DNA of 64,000 nucleotides from Stappia sp. TSB10P1A (GTDB lineage Bacteria; Pseudomonadota; Alphaproteobacteria; Rhizobiales; Stappiaceae), in the NCBI RefSeq assembly GCF_900185725.1, contig NZ_FYAU01000035.1:124001-188000 (forward strand). Direction: 5' to 3'. Below the pieces are notes generated by a model, which had not been told where the DNA came from, did no database searches, and was given only the letters and a program-made list of their open reading frames with translations. The position numbers were made by a program, and so were the translations under genes. Positions 54,716-64,000 of the stretch are shown here, in pieces (position 1 is the first letter of the stretch; each line of letters starts with the position of its first letter).

Positions 54716-56017
54716 ATGAGCGTGTCGAAAATCGCCTATGTGCGAACCGACGAGGCGCCGCGCATGCCGCCGCCCGTCTCCGAGACCGGGGTTGTCGGCT
54801 GGGTCCGGCAGAACCTGTTCGACAGCGTCGGCAACGCCATCATGACGGTGCTGGGCATCGCCATGCTGGCCTTGATCCTGCCGCCGACGATCAACTGGCT
54901 GTTCATCGACGCGGTGTGGACCGGCTCGAACCGGGAGGCCTGCGTCGTGGAAGGGGCGGGGGCCTGCTGGGCCTTCGTCAACGCCAAGTTCGCCCAGTTC
55001 ATGTATGGCCGCTACCCGATCGCCGAACGCTGGCGGGTGGATCTCACCGGCCTGCTGCTGATCGCCGGCCTGGTGCCGGCGGCGATCCCGCGGGTGCCGT
55101 TCAAGCGCGAGACGGTGCTTTACCTGCTCGTCGTCTTCCCGATCGCCGGCTTCATCCTGCTGACCGGCGGCAATGTCGGCCTCTCGGGCAATTTCTGGAT
55201 CGGCCTCGCCGTCCTGGCGGCGCTGTCGCTGGCCGTGGTGGCGCTGATCTGCCGGAATGCCGGGATCGCGCCGGCCTCGCCACTGACGGTGGTCGCCGGC
55301 TTCTACCTGGCGCTGGCACTGGTCTTCGCCGTCATCTCCTACGATTTCGGCCTGAGGTCGGTGGAGACGCAGCTCTGGGGCGGGCTGCTGGTGACGCTGG
55401 TCGTCGCCATCGTCGGCATCGTCGCCTCCTTCCCGCTCGGCATCCTGCTGGCGCTGGGACGGCGGTCGAAGCTGCCGGCGGTCAAGCTGGTCTCGGTGAT
55501 CTTCATCGAGTTCTGGCGCGGCGTGCCGCTGATCACCGTGCTGTTCATGTCCTCGGTGATGCTGCCGCTGTTCCTGCCCGACGGGGTCAACTTCGACAAG
55601 CTGCTGCGGGCGCTGATCGGCGTCGCGCTCTTCGCCTCCGCCTATATGGCCGAGGTGGTGCGCGGCGGCCTTCAGGCGATCCCGAAGGGGCAATACGAGG
55701 CGGCCGACGCCATGGGCCTGTCGTTCTGGCAGGGCATCGGCCTCGTCATCATGCCGCAGGCGCTGAAGCTGGTCATTCCGGGCATCGTCAACACGTTCAT
55801 CGGCCTGTTCAAGGACACCAGCCTGGTGCTGATCATCGGCCTGTTCGACCTGCTCGGCATCGTCTCGCTGAACTTCTCGGACGCCAACTGGGCCTCGCCC
55901 AACACGCCGGCGACGGGCTTCGTCTTTGCCGCCTTCGTCTTCTGGATCTTCTGCTTCGGCATGTCGCGCTATTCCATCTACATGGAGCGCCGCCTGCACA
56001 GGGGCCACGCGCGCTGA
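54716..56017 (+). CDS. aapM: General L-amino acid ABC transporter permease AapM
   Basis: 433 residues. The N-terminus ([29 protein letters not shown]) and the insertion [34 protein letters not shown] match AapM. The EAA loop is [44 protein letters not shown]. It is four bases downstream of aapQ. Confidence 0.95.
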   Translation: MSVSKIAYVRTDEAPRMPPPVSETGVVGWVRQNLFDSVGNAIMTVLGIAMLALILPPTINWLFIDAVWTGSNREACVVEGAGACWAFVNAKFAQFMYGRYPIAERWRVDLTGLLLIAGLVPAAIPRVPFKRETVLYLLVVFPIAGFILLTGGNVGLSGNFWIGLAVLAALSLAVVALICRNAGIAPASPLTVVAGFYLALALVFAVISYDFGLRSVETQLWGGLLVTLVVAIVGIVASFPLGILLALGRRSKLPAVKLVSVIFIEFWRGVPLITVLFMSSVMLPLFLPDGVNFDKLLRALIGVALFASAYMAEVVRGGLQAIPKGQYEAADAMGLSFWQGIGLVIMPQALKLVIPGIVNTFIGLFKDTSLVLIIGLFDLLGIVSLNFSDANWASPNTPATGFVFAAFVFWIFCFGMSRYSIYMERRLHRGHAR

Positions 56018-56060
56018 CGCGCGCGGCCCCGCGAAGCCGACACAACGTTTGGAGCTGGTC

Positions 56061-56861
56061 ATGACTGAAAACGCTATCGACGCTGCCGAGATCCATGCGA
56101 ACCGCAGCAAGATGACGGTGTCGGAGACCGACGTCGCCATCGAGATCACCAACATGAACAAGTGGTACGGCGAATTCCACGTGCTGCGCGACATCAACCT
56201 CAAGGTGATGCGCGGCGAGCGCATCGTCATCTGCGGCCCGTCCGGGTCCGGCAAGTCGACGATGATCCGCTGCATCAACCGCCTGGAGGAGCACCAGAAG
56301 GGCTCGATCATCGTCGACGGGATCGAGCTGACCGACGACCTCAAGAAGATCGACGAGATCCGCCGCGAGGTCGGCATGTGCTTCCAGCACTTCAACCTGT
56401 TCCCGCATCTGACGATCCTGGAGAACTGCACGCTGGCGCCGATCTGGGTGCGCAAGATGCCCAAGGCCAAGGCCGAGGAAATCGCCATGCACTACCTGGA
56501 GCGGGTCAAGATCCCGGAGCAGGCGAAGAAGTATCCGGGCCAGTTGTCCGGCGGCCAGCAGCAGCGCGTGGCGATCGCCCGCTCGCTGTGCATGAGCCCG
56601 AAGATCATGCTGTTCGACGAGCCGACCTCGGCGCTCGATCCGGAGATGATCAAGGAAGTGCTCGACGTGATGGTCAGCCTCGCCGAGGAGGGCATGACCA
56701 TGCTCTGCGTCACCCACGAGATGGGCTTCGCCCGCCAGGTCGCCAACCGTGTCATCTTCATGGATGCCGGCCAGATCGTCGAACAGAACGAGCCGGAGCC
56801 GTTCTTCACCAATCCGCAGCACGAGCGGACCAAGCTGTTCCTCAGCCAGATCCTGCACTGA
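56061..56861 (+). CDS. aapP: General L-amino acid ABC transporter ATP-binding protein AapP
   Basis: 266 residues. Walker A is [10 protein letters not shown], the Q-loop is [12 protein letters not shown], the signature is [15 protein letters not shown], Walker B is [15 protein letters not shown] and the H-loop is [21 protein letters not shown] precedes ATG. The protein is typical in length (about 257-266). Completes aapJQMP. Confidence 0.96.
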   Translation: MTENAIDAAEIHANRSKMTVSETDVAIEITNMNKWYGEFHVLRDINLKVMRGERIVICGPSGSGKSTMIRCINRLEEHQKGSIIVDGIELTDDLKKIDEIRREVGMCFQHFNLFPHLTILENCTLAPIWVRKMPKAKAEEIAMHYLERVKIPEQAKKYPGQLSGGQQQRVAIARSLCMSPKIMLFDEPTSALDPEMIKEVLDVMVSLAEEGMTMLCVTHEMGFARQVANRVIFMDAGQIVEQNEPEPFFTNPQHERTKLFLSQILH

Positions 56862-56938
56862 CGCCGGGTCGCCTGGCGCTGTCGGGGGGCGGCGCCGGGT
56901 GCTCGCCATGCAGATGGGGGGCATCGGGGAACGGAGAA

Positions 56939-57061
56939 GGCGCGGGCCGCGGGCCCGCGCCTTTTTTCGTTTCGGGGGGGCCGCAAGGCCCGCGCCTTTT
57001 TCCGTTTTGGGGGCCGCAAGGCCCGCGCCTTTTCGTTTTGGGGGCCGCAAGGCCCGCGCCG
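56939..57061 (+). terminator. Terminator plus tandem terminator-like repeats after aapP
   Basis: GGCGCGGGCC...GGCCCGCGCC with TTTTTT (to 56967) is a strong terminator. It is followed by three further CCGCAAGGCCCGCGCC units at about 32-37-bp spacing, the first two with T4-T5 tracts, up to the end of the response regulator gene. The repeats would also end the leftward transcript. Confidence 0.8.
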
Positions 57062-57086
57062 CCATCGCCGCTCCACTGCGCCCCGG

Positions 57087-57908
57087 TCAGGCCGGCTGCA
57101 GGCGGTCCATCAGCAGCTTGAAGACATCGACGGGCCGGTACGGATAGTCGAGGAAGCCGTCGATGCCGGTCTCCATCAGGCCGGCGCGCAGCGAGTCGTT
57201 CATGCTGGCGGGCGCCAGCAGCACCATCTTGCCCTGCGGCGGGCGCACCCCCGTGCGGGTCATGTATTGCAGGAAAAAGTGGACGATCTTGCTGTAGACC
57301 AGCAGGACGATGTCCTGGCTGTCGAAGTTGTAGCTCTTGTGCTTCAGCTTGTCCTCCGGCACCAGGGTGATCTCGCAGCCCAGTTCCTCCAGCGCCGCGC
57401 GGATCGGCTCGATGACCTTCGGCAAGCCGCTGATGATGGCGACGCGCAGCGGGCCGCGCGACTGCCGGGTCTGGCGGATGGCCTGCTCGATCTGCATGAG
57501 CTGCGCCCGGTGCGCGCTGTTGATGCGGTCGACCTCCTTCAGCCGCGCCTCCACCGTTGCCAGCAGCATGTCGAAGTCGAGCGGCTTGGTCAGGTAGTCG
57601 TCGGCGCCGAGCTTCTTGCCCTTGATGATGTTCTCGCGCGTGGCAAGGGCGGTGAGGAAGATGAACGGCACGCGGATGAGCTGCGGCAGCTCCCTGCGGA
57701 CGCAGGACAGGAGTTCCGGCCCGCTCATCACCGGCATCATCATGTCGCACAGGATCAGGTCCGGCGTCTGCCGTCGCAGGCAGTCCAGCGCCTCCTTGCC
57801 GTTGCCGGCGCCGAGCACCTCGTAGCCGGCGTCCTGAAGTTCCTCCTGCAGATCGTCCAGCAGCAGCGTCTCGTCCTCGACGCACAGGATCCTCGGCTTG
57901 CGGGTCAT
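57087..57908 (-). CDS. Two-component response regulator with receiver and degenerate second receiver
   Basis: 273 residues. The first receiver (5-125) is intact: acidic EDE at 11-13, phospho-acceptor D55 in LILCDMMMP, T86 in FLTA and K108 in LTKP. Residues 150-273 keep a receiver-like order of strands (VAIISGL, DIVLLVYS, KMVLLAPAS, GFLDYPYRP) but lack the acceptor Asp and lysine. There is no DNA-binding domain. It overlaps the kinase gene by 4 bases, so the pair is cotranscribed; the kinase gene comes first. Confidence 0.88.
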   Translation of the reverse strand: MTRKPRILCVEDETLLLDDLQEELQDAGYEVLGAGNGKEALDCLRRQTPDLILCDMMMPVMSGPELLSCVRRELPQLIRVPFIFLTALATRENIIKGKKLGADDYLTKPLDFDMLLATVEARLKEVDRINSAHRAQLMQIEQAIRQTRQSRGPLRVAIISGLPKVIEPIRAALEELGCEITLVPEDKLKHKSYNFDSQDIVLLVYSKIVHFFLQYMTRTGVRPPQGKMVLLAPASMNDSLRAGLMETGIDGFLDYPYRPVDVFKLLMDRLQPA

Positions 57909-59509
57909 CTGACGGCCTCCTTTTCGGTGACGGTTCCGGCGCGGGCGGGGGTGCGGGGCAGGCGGATCTCGACGACCGTGCCGCTGCCCACCTCGCTGGT
58001 GACGGTCAATCGGCCGCGATGCTCGGACACGACCATGTCCGTCATGTGCAGGCCGATGCCGGTACCGGGAATGCCACTGGACGTGGACGCCCGGTAATAG
58101 CGGTTGAAGATCTTCGGGATCTCGTCGGCCGGAATGCCGAGGCCGTCATCCTCGAAGCGCAGGACGGCGAAGCGGCCCTCGGTGAAGCCGCGCACCCGCA
58201 CCTCGCTGCGGCCGGGCGAATATTTGATGGCGTTGGACAGGATGTTGCCGACGCATTGCTCGATCAGCCGGCTGTCGATACTGGCGCTCTCCGGCAGCCG
58301 GTCGACATCGATGTCGATCCGGTGGGTGGCGCAAAGCCCCTGCTGGCGGCGGCAGATCTCCTCGATCATCTGGCGCAGCGGCGTGGCCTTGCGCTGGATC
58401 TCCAGCGTTCCCGACTGGTGCTTGGTGAAGTTGAGGAAGCGGTTGATCAGATATTGCATCCGGTCGACCGATTCCCGGATGTTGGTCAGGCGCTTGACCA
58501 GGGCGTCGGTGTCGGGCATCGGCTCGGGGACCAGCTCGACATAGCGGTCGAGCAGACGGCGCAGCCGCTGGGCGTTGCTGTCGATGATGGCGAGCGGAGT
58601 GCGGAACTCGTGCGAGGCCATCGACACGAACTCGCGCTGCATCTCGTTGATGTGCTGCTCGTTGCGCAGCATCTTGACCAGCTTGTCGGTGTGCTGCTGC
58701 AGCGTCCGGTGCTGGATCTTGTAGGTGGTGATGTCGGCGAAGCGGTAGATCAACGTGCCGTTGTTGCCCGTCGCACGGCGGCTGACGCGAAACCAGCTAT
58801 CGCCGAAGGCGAACTCGCACGGGATCTCCGGATCGTCCTCCAGGCCCTCGAGGGCTTCGGCCAGGCCGGCCGGGCCGAGCCGCTGCATCACCTCGACGAT
58901 ATCGGCATTGGCGTCCTTCCAGGGGGTCTCGCTGGGGAACAGCCGGTCGAACGTGTCGTTGGTGAGCATGATGCGGCCGTTGTCGCTGACGACGACGAGG
59001 CCGTCATTGACGGCATTGATCGTGCTGACCAGGAGGTCGCGCCCGCGCCGCAACTCGGCGGTGCGTTCCTCCAGCCGCTCCTCCAGGATGTCGCGCGCCT
59101 CGGCGACGGCGTCGTTCCGCCGCCGCGCCTCGGTGACGTCGGTGTAGATCGTCACGAAGCCGCCGTCGGCCATCGGCGTGCCCTGGACCCTGAGCACCGT
59201 CCCGTCGGGGCGCCGGCGCTCGAAGTCGAACATCTCCCGGCTGAGGGCCAGGGCAAGGCGCTGGCGCACATGCTCCTCGGGGTCGCCGGGACCGTATTCG
59301 CCGCGCTGCGCGACGAAGCGCAGGACTTCTTCCAGATCGGGGGTGCTCTCGATCAGCTCCTGCGGCAGGTCGAGCAGCCGGCAGGCCGTCTCGTTGACCA
59401 GAACCAGGCGCAGTTGCGGGTCCATCACGGTGATCCCCTGATGCATCGTCGCCAGGAGATGCCGGAGTACGGCGCTTTCGGAGCTTCCCTTCCGGATGAA
59501 ATGACGCAA
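57905..59509 (-). CDS. Soluble PAS-domain histidine kinase
   Basis: 534 residues, without membrane segments. Two PAS domains (about 15-130 and 157-262, the latter VNDGLVVVSDNGRIMLTN) are joined by a coiled coil (ARDILEERLEERTAELRRG). The HisKA box is FVSMASHEFRTPLA with H300. The ATPase has ILSNAIKYS, FEDDGLGIP and GTGIGLHM. It senses a cytoplasmic signal and phosphorylates the adjacent response regulator. The start MRHFIRK is the first credible ATG. Confidence 0.93.
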   Translation of the reverse strand: MRHFIRKGSSESAVLRHLLATMHQGITVMDPQLRLVLVNETACRLLDLPQELIESTPDLEEVLRFVAQRGEYGPGDPEEHVRQRLALALSREMFDFERRRPDGTVLRVQGTPMADGGFVTIYTDVTEARRRNDAVAEARDILEERLEERTAELRRGRDLLVSTINAVNDGLVVVSDNGRIMLTNDTFDRLFPSETPWKDANADIVEVMQRLGPAGLAEALEGLEDDPEIPCEFAFGDSWFRVSRRATGNNGTLIYRFADITTYKIQHRTLQQHTDKLVKMLRNEQHINEMQREFVSMASHEFRTPLAIIDSNAQRLRRLLDRYVELVPEPMPDTDALVKRLTNIRESVDRMQYLINRFLNFTKHQSGTLEIQRKATPLRQMIEEICRRQQGLCATHRIDIDVDRLPESASIDSRLIEQCVGNILSNAIKYSPGRSEVRVRGFTEGRFAVLRFEDDGLGIPADEIPKIFNRYYRASTSSGIPGTGIGLHMTDMVVSEHRGRLTVTSEVGSGTVVEIRLPRTPARAGTVTEKEAVR

Positions 59510-59681
59510 GTGACAGCCTCATCGTCGAGTTGGTCCTTCCCGAAATACAGTCTGAACAAAACTCGCGGTGATTCTAAGCGGAAACCGTCATCTGGCTTAA
59601 CAATGTCTTTTTGTTCCCTAGGGGAAATACTGAGTTTCATTAGGCTCCTACGCCGGCCGTTCGGGCCGCCGCGGTCCCTCC

Positions 59682-61721
59682 TCAGCGGGGCGGCAGCGAG
59701 GGGCGCAGCGCGACCGCCTCGGCCGCCGCGAGCGTGTTTGCTTCCAGTCTCCCGGCGAAGGCGAGGGCCTCCTCGAGCGGCATCGCCCTTGCGTAGAACC
59801 AGCCCTGGATGATGTCGACGCCGCAGGCGGTGACGAGGTCGGCCTGGTCCTGCGTCTCGACGCCTTCGGCGACCACCTTGTAGCCGAGGTCGTGGCACAG
59901 GCTGGTGAGCTTGCGGTAGACGATGCGGCCGCGCTCGTCGGCGGCGCTGAGCAGCAGCGAGCGGTCGAACTTGACGGTGCCGACCGGCAGGTCCGCCAGC
60001 AGGTTGAAGTTGGAGTGGCCGGCGCCGAAATCGTCGATGGCGACGCTGAGGCCGGCATCGGCGAGACGCTGCAGGTTGTCGACGATCGCCGGATCGTTGC
60101 GCAGGCCCCGCTCGATGATCTCGAAGCTGACCGGCATGCCGGTGAAGGCGCGCACCAGCCAGTCGACCGCGGCGCCGTCGGCGATCGTGTCGGGATGCAG
60201 GTTGATGCAGAGCACCATGTCGCGATCCGTCTGCAGCAGCACGGGCAGGTCCTGCAGCACCTGGCGGCAGACCCAGCGGTCGATCAGATGGGCAAAGCCG
60301 GCGTTTTCCAGCGTTTCCAGGAAATACGGGCCGACGAAGCCGCGCCCCTCGACCCAGACGCGCAGCAGCGCCTCGAAGCCGATGCAGGCACCGGTGCGTG
60401 CGTCGATCTCCGGCTGGTAATGCAGGGCGAGCTGGTTCTCGCGCACGAAGTCGACGGCGTCGCGGGCGGCCTCGCTGTTGCGCAGCAGCGTCGATTGCTG
60501 GTCGAGCACGGTGCGGCCGTGCTGGCGGCGCAGATGGTCGTCGAAATCGGCGCCGTCATTGAGCAGTGCCTGGTCCTGGACGCCGCCGCGGGCCCGTCCG
60601 TAGCGCAGCACGAAGGGCGCGTAGAGCAGGGTGCTCATCGCCAGCAGGCCCATCTGCAGCAGCACCGTCCAGGCCTCGCCGGTCTGCAGGTAGACGTTGA
60701 GGAACAGCGGCGTCACCCAGGGAACCTCGGCCGAAAAGGCGGTGAGGCCGATCTGGGTGATCGCGGTCATGGCGACGACCTGGCAGGCGATCGGCACCAG
60801 CACGAAGGGCGGCAGCAGGCGCAGGTTCAGCACGATCGGCAGGCCGAAGACCAGCACTTCCGAAATGTTGAACAGCGTGAAGGGCAGGGCGACGAGGGCG
60901 ATCGAGCGCATGTGCGGGTGGCGCGAGAACAGCAGGATGGCCAGCGCCAGGCCGAGAGTGGTGCCCGATCCGCCGAGATTGACGAACGAGGTCATGAACA
61001 TGTCGCGCGTCAGGCCGCCGACGATCTCGGCCGAGCCGAAGTCCGGCGGCACGGCGAGATAGGCGAGGTTGGTGCCGTGCAGGCCGAAGAACCAGATGGC
61101 CTGCGAGCCGGCGAGATAGAGCGTCAGCGCCAGTTCCGAACCGAAGCCGAGAAAGCTCGGAGCGAGCCAGCCATAGGCGATGGCCGCCGCCTCGTGCAGC
61201 AGGTTCAGGAGGCCGAGCGTGGCGATGAAGCCGATCAGCGCCGGCAGCGCCATGTTGAGCGCGTTCTGGAGGTTGTAGCTCAGCGCGCCGTGCTGGAGGC
61301 GCGGGAATGGCAGCCGGGCGCAGGCGCGCAGCATCAGCAGCGCCAGCAGCGGCGCGACCACCGCGTTGAGGGAGGCAAGGGCCGTGGCCTGCGGATTGCT
61401 GATCCCGGTGGTGCCGTAGCTGTCGAAGAAGAACACGGCGAGCGCCAGAGCCGCGCCGGTCACCCGGTCGATCCTGAACAGGATGGAGAGCTGGTAGGCC
61501 ACCGAGATCGCCAGCACCACCGGCATGGCGATGTCGAGCACATTGGTGACCTCGGCCAGCGTCTCCGACGGCAGGAAGGGGATGGCGAGGCCGCTATACA
61601 GGAGCGCGAAATCGATCAGCCGCAGCGCCGAGATCAGGACGATGATGGGCACCAGCGCGATGAACGCTTCCTGCAGCGAGAACCGTATATTTTCGGCGAA
61701 ACCGAGAAACGATTTCATCAT
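59682..61721 (-). CDS. PTS EIIC-type membrane domain fused to EAL phosphodiesterase
   Basis: 679 residues. Residues 1-400 form about ten hydrophobic segments of the lactose/cellobiose EIIC class: NMALPALIGF, WFFGLHGTNLAY and the signature LFNISEVLVFGLPIVLNL. There are no EIIA/EIIB parts. After a linker (400-440), an EAL domain keeps key residues: YQPEID, FEALLRV, INLHP, FEIIE, AIDDFGAGHSNF, VKFD, AEGVET and IIQGWFYA. It probably hydrolyses c-di-GMP under control of the EIIC-like domain, used as a sugar sensor or a transporter. The start is one of two adjacent ATGs at 61721/61718. Confidence 0.9.
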   Translation of the reverse strand: MMKSFLGFAENIRFSLQEAFIALVPIIVLISALRLIDFALLYSGLAIPFLPSETLAEVTNVLDIAMPVVLAISVAYQLSILFRIDRVTGAALALAVFFFDSYGTTGISNPQATALASLNAVVAPLLALLMLRACARLPFPRLQHGALSYNLQNALNMALPALIGFIATLGLLNLLHEAAAIAYGWLAPSFLGFGSELALTLYLAGSQAIWFFGLHGTNLAYLAVPPDFGSAEIVGGLTRDMFMTSFVNLGGSGTTLGLALAILLFSRHPHMRSIALVALPFTLFNISEVLVFGLPIVLNLRLLPPFVLVPIACQVVAMTAITQIGLTAFSAEVPWVTPLFLNVYLQTGEAWTVLLQMGLLAMSTLLYAPFVLRYGRARGGVQDQALLNDGADFDDHLRRQHGRTVLDQQSTLLRNSEAARDAVDFVRENQLALHYQPEIDARTGACIGFEALLRVWVEGRGFVGPYFLETLENAGFAHLIDRWVCRQVLQDLPVLLQTDRDMVLCINLHPDTIADGAAVDWLVRAFTGMPVSFEIIERGLRNDPAIVDNLQRLADAGLSVAIDDFGAGHSNFNLLADLPVGTVKFDRSLLLSAADERGRIVYRKLTSLCHDLGYKVVAEGVETQDQADLVTACGVDIIQGWFYARAMPLEEALAFAGRLEANTLAAAEAVALRPSLPPR

Positions 61722-61960
61722 TCGGCGTCCATTTCCCGCTGCGGACCCGATCTTGCGGTCCAGCCAACTCGGCAGCGAGCCTAAACAGCCAATCGTTAAT
61801 GCGTTCTGCATGACCGCCGGCTGGCTGCCGTTCTTCACTGCTTCCTCCGGTGCCGGTGGGGGGGCGTGTCGCTCCGTCCGCGTCCTACCTGCGAGGGTGG
61901 GCGCGTGCCCGCCGTTCCGCCATGCGCGCCTGCCTCTCCCGGCGTCTGCCTCTCCCGGCG

Positions 61961-63369
61961 TCTTCCCGGACGAGGCCGAAGGCCGACGATCCGGGACCGG
62001 AGAGCCACGAACGTTCGTGGGGATGGCCGGGAGCGTTTCGGGCAGGCCCTCGGCTCGCCGGTCCCGGCTCGGCGCGCCGTCCGGGAGGACGCGGGGAGGG
62101 GCTGTGCCGGAGGATGAAGGGGGTCAGGAACGGACACGGCAAGCGCCGTCAGGCGGATGTGAGACGGAAGGCGTTCGCTCCATTCCACGGCTGTCATACC
62201 TGCGAAGGCAGGTATCCAGTATCCGCTGGGGCTGCATGATTGTGCGAGGGCAGCAGCCTCCGACCGCCTGGCGGTAGCGCCGAAGCTTGAGCCTCGCGAC
62301 CTGTGGTTACTGGGTCCCGGTCTTCGGCAAGCCGAAACCGGGACGACAGGCCGAGTGTGGGGCTAGTGCGGGCGTGTCCTCGCCGCCTCTCTGGCAGCCA
62401 ATAGACCCCGGCTCTCCGGCTTCGCCTGCGGCCGGGGTGACATCCGTGGGTTGGGTGACCGGCGCGTGCTTGCGCGCGACCGGGGGAGACCTCCGAGATG
62501 GGGCGAGGTCGCGCCTCATTCTCAGGCCGTCATCCCGGCCGCGCGCAGCGCAGCGCCGGGACCCATTGGCGCCCTCAGCGGACATTTGTCGCACATGCCT
62601 CTCTTCTAGCGTCTTCCCGGACGAGGCCGAAGGCCGACGATCCGGGACCGGAGAGCCACGAACGTTCTTGGGGAGGGCCGGGAGCGTTTCGGGCAGGCCC
62701 TCGGCTCGCCGGTCCCGGCTCGGCGCTGACGCGCCGTCCGGGAGGACGCGGGGAGGGGCTGTGCCGGAGGATGAAGGGGGGCAGGAACGGACACGGCAAG
62801 CGCCGTCAGGCGGATGTGAGACGGAAGGCGTTCGCTCCATTCCACGGCTGTCATACCTGCGAAGGCAGGTATCCAGTATCCGCTGGGGCTGGTGGTGGCG
62901 TGACGGCGGCAGCCTCCGACCGCCCGGCGGCAGCGCCGAAGCTTGAGCCTCGCGACCTGTGGTTACTGGGTCCCGGTCTTCGGCAAGCCGAAACCGGGAC
63001 GACAGGCCGAGTGTGGGGCTAGTGCGGGCGCGTCCTCGCCGCCGCTCTGGCAGCCAATAGACCCCGGCTCTCCGGCTTCGCCTGCGGCCGGGGTGACATC
63101 CGTGGGTTGGGTGACCGGCGCGTGCTTGCGCGCGACCGGGGGAGACCTCCGAGATGGGGCGAGGTCGCGCCTCATTCTCAGGCCGTCATCCCGGCCGCGC
63201 GCAGCGCAGCGCCGGGATCCATTGGCGCCCTCAGCGGATATTTGTCGCACATGCCTCTCCCCGCGTCTTCCCGGACGAGGCCGAAGGCCGACGATCCGGG
63301 ACCGGAGAGCCACGAACGTTCGTGGGGAGGGCCGGGAGTGCTGCCGAAAGGCTCTCGGCTCGCCGGTCC
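61961..63369. repeat. Tandem duplication of a ~650-bp non-coding repeat with partial third copy
   Basis: Copies start at TCTTCCCGGACGAGGCCGAA at 61961, 62612 and 63266 (periods 651 and 654). The third ends after about 100 bp. Copies 1 and 2 are nearly identical, with short indels at about 62076/62729 and 62237/62890. Each has several palindromes (GGCCGAAGGCC, GCGACCTGTGG, CCGGTCTTCGGCAAGCCG). There is no credible gene from 61722 to 63582, although frames are open on several strands. Confidence 0.9.
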
Positions 63370-63582
63370 CGGGTCGCGGCTGCGCCTTGCCCGGGATGAC
63401 GAAAAGAGAGGGCGCGCGGGCGGACGAAACGCGAAGGCGGCGCGCGGGATGACGAACGCGAGGGCGCGCGGGAGGACGCACGGAGACGGACGAGCGCGGG
63501 AGGACGCAAAAGGAGGGCGGCGCGTCCCGCGCGCCGATGCGTGGCCGCCGCCCCTTTGCTCGTCCCGCCCGTCGCGGGCGGG

Positions 63583-64000
63583 TCAGTGCGAGGTGACCAG
63601 TCGCGCCCGGCCGGCCATGCGGGCGCTCTGCTTGCGCCCGCCCTGCGCCCAGAAATAGGACTGGCGCTCCTCCGTCGGAGTGCAGTTGTAGCGCTCCCGG
63701 TAACACTTGGTGAAATGCGAGGTGGAGGCGAAGCCGCAGGCGATGGCGACGTCGAGCACCGGCCGGTTGGTGCGCCGCAGCAGGTCGCGCGCCGTCTCCA
63801 GCCGCAGCTTGAGATAATACTGGCCGGGCGTGCAGTCGAAATGGCGGCGGAACAGCCGCTCCAACTGGCGCGGGCTGAGGTTGACCGTCATCGCCAGTTG
63901 CTGGCAGGACAGCGGATCCTCGATATGCAGGTCCATGATGCGGATGGCGTCGAGGATCTTGACGTTGGAAATGCCGGTGCGGCTTTCCAGATCGTGGCGC
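63583..64000 (-). CDS. GlxA-type AraC-family regulator, C-terminal part
   Basis: The frame runs off the right edge, so the N-terminal DJ-1/PfpI-like half is not seen. The visible 139 residues include GISNVKILDAIRIMDLHIEDPLSCQQLAMTVNLSPRQLERLFRRH, the two HTHs of an AraC DNA-binding domain (second: VLDVAIACGFASTSHFTKCYRERY). The final residues (AQGGRKQSARMAGRARLVTSH) are basic. GlxA-type regulators commonly control amine or amino acid catabolism. An internal ATG at 63936 is not the start because the homologous frame continues past it. Confidence 0.87.
   Translation of the reverse strand, partial: RHDLESRTGISNVKILDAIRIMDLHIEDPLSCQQLAMTVNLSPRQLERLFRRHFDCTPGQYYLKLRLETARDLLRRTNRPVLDVAIACGFASTSHFTKCYRERYNCTPTEERQSYFWAQGGRKQSARMAGRARLVTSH

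Noticed and set aside
59425-59640. Small minus-strand ORF starting MKLSISPREQKDIVKPDDG, overlapping the kinase N-terminus
   Set aside because: Its first 40 codons look protein-like, but the rest is just another frame of the kinase gene and no ribosome-binding site is convincing.
61850-63452. Long open frames in the 62-63 kb duplication
   Set aside because: The same peptides appear in each repeat copy in different frames with no start signal; they are translations of palindromic repeat DNA.

Overview
The window looks like a chromosomal segment of a GC-rich alphaproteobacterium, most probably Hyphomicrobiales (Rhizobiales, perhaps near Stappiaceae). Pointers are an HU gene followed by tRNA-Val, an aapJQMP general amino acid transporter beside metC, an NDUFS4-type complex I accessory subunit, a divergent acdR/acdS pair, and dense operons with 4-bp ATGA overlaps. 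The genus is inference. No IS element, integrase, phage gene, rRNA or replication origin was seen.

Layout. 1-1.45 kb: end of HU, an Asp/Asn hydroxylase-like gene, tRNA-Val. 1.5-9.5 kb: a sugar uptake and catabolism cluster (GntR regulator, esterase, binding protein, two permeases, TIM-barrel isomerase, Gfo/Idh oxidoreductase) with its ATPase divergent across a palindromic operator. 9.5-10.4 kb: a duplicated 294-bp repeat. 10.4-17.9 kb: a peptide/opine-type ABC transporter with an enolase-superfamily racemase and an IclR regulator. 18.2-20.2 kb: a YqaA-like membrane protein, a ChrA-type transporter with a pentapeptide repeat, tRNA-Glu. 20.4-22.4 kb: a small lower-GC patch with a HipB-like regulator, a hipA remnant and an Mrr-type restriction enzyme. 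22.5-27.5 kb: glyoxalase I, a double cold-shock protein, a DUF192 protein, a diguanylate cyclase, tRNA-Pro, an NDUFS4-like protein, tRNA-Arg.

28.06-39.56 kb is a complete type I-E CRISPR-Cas locus. The operon cas3-cas8e-cse2-cas7e-cas5e-cas6e-cas1-cas2 (minus strand) lies between a 30-repeat and a 15-repeat array. Both arrays run in the same direction as the cas genes. Each has a 45-bp leader carrying TTGACA and a -10-like element at identical spacing, close to the first repeat.

39.7-41.3 kb: acdR/acdS (ACC deamination). 41.5-46.5 kb: a PAS-PAS-GGDEF-EAL protein, a Na/Pi-cotransporter-type protein, a CpdA-like phosphodiesterase. 46.7-50.6 kb: a four-gene cell-envelope glycosylation operon (GT39, PAP2, GT2, LAB_N). 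50.7-56.9 kb: metC and aapJQMP. 57.1-61.7 kb: a response regulator with a degenerate second receiver, its histidine kinase, and an unusual PTS-EIIC/EAL fusion. 61.9-63.4 kb: a roughly 650-bp tandem duplication. 63.6 kb to the end: the C-terminus of a GlxA/AraC-type regulator.

Themes are ABC-based uptake of sugars, peptides and amino acids with dedicated regulators; cyclic-nucleotide signalling (three c-di-GMP proteins and one CpdA-like enzyme); and defence (CRISPR I-E and Mrr). A recurrent GC-rich palindromic repeat family occupies the gaps at 9.7, 27.6 and 62-63 kb.
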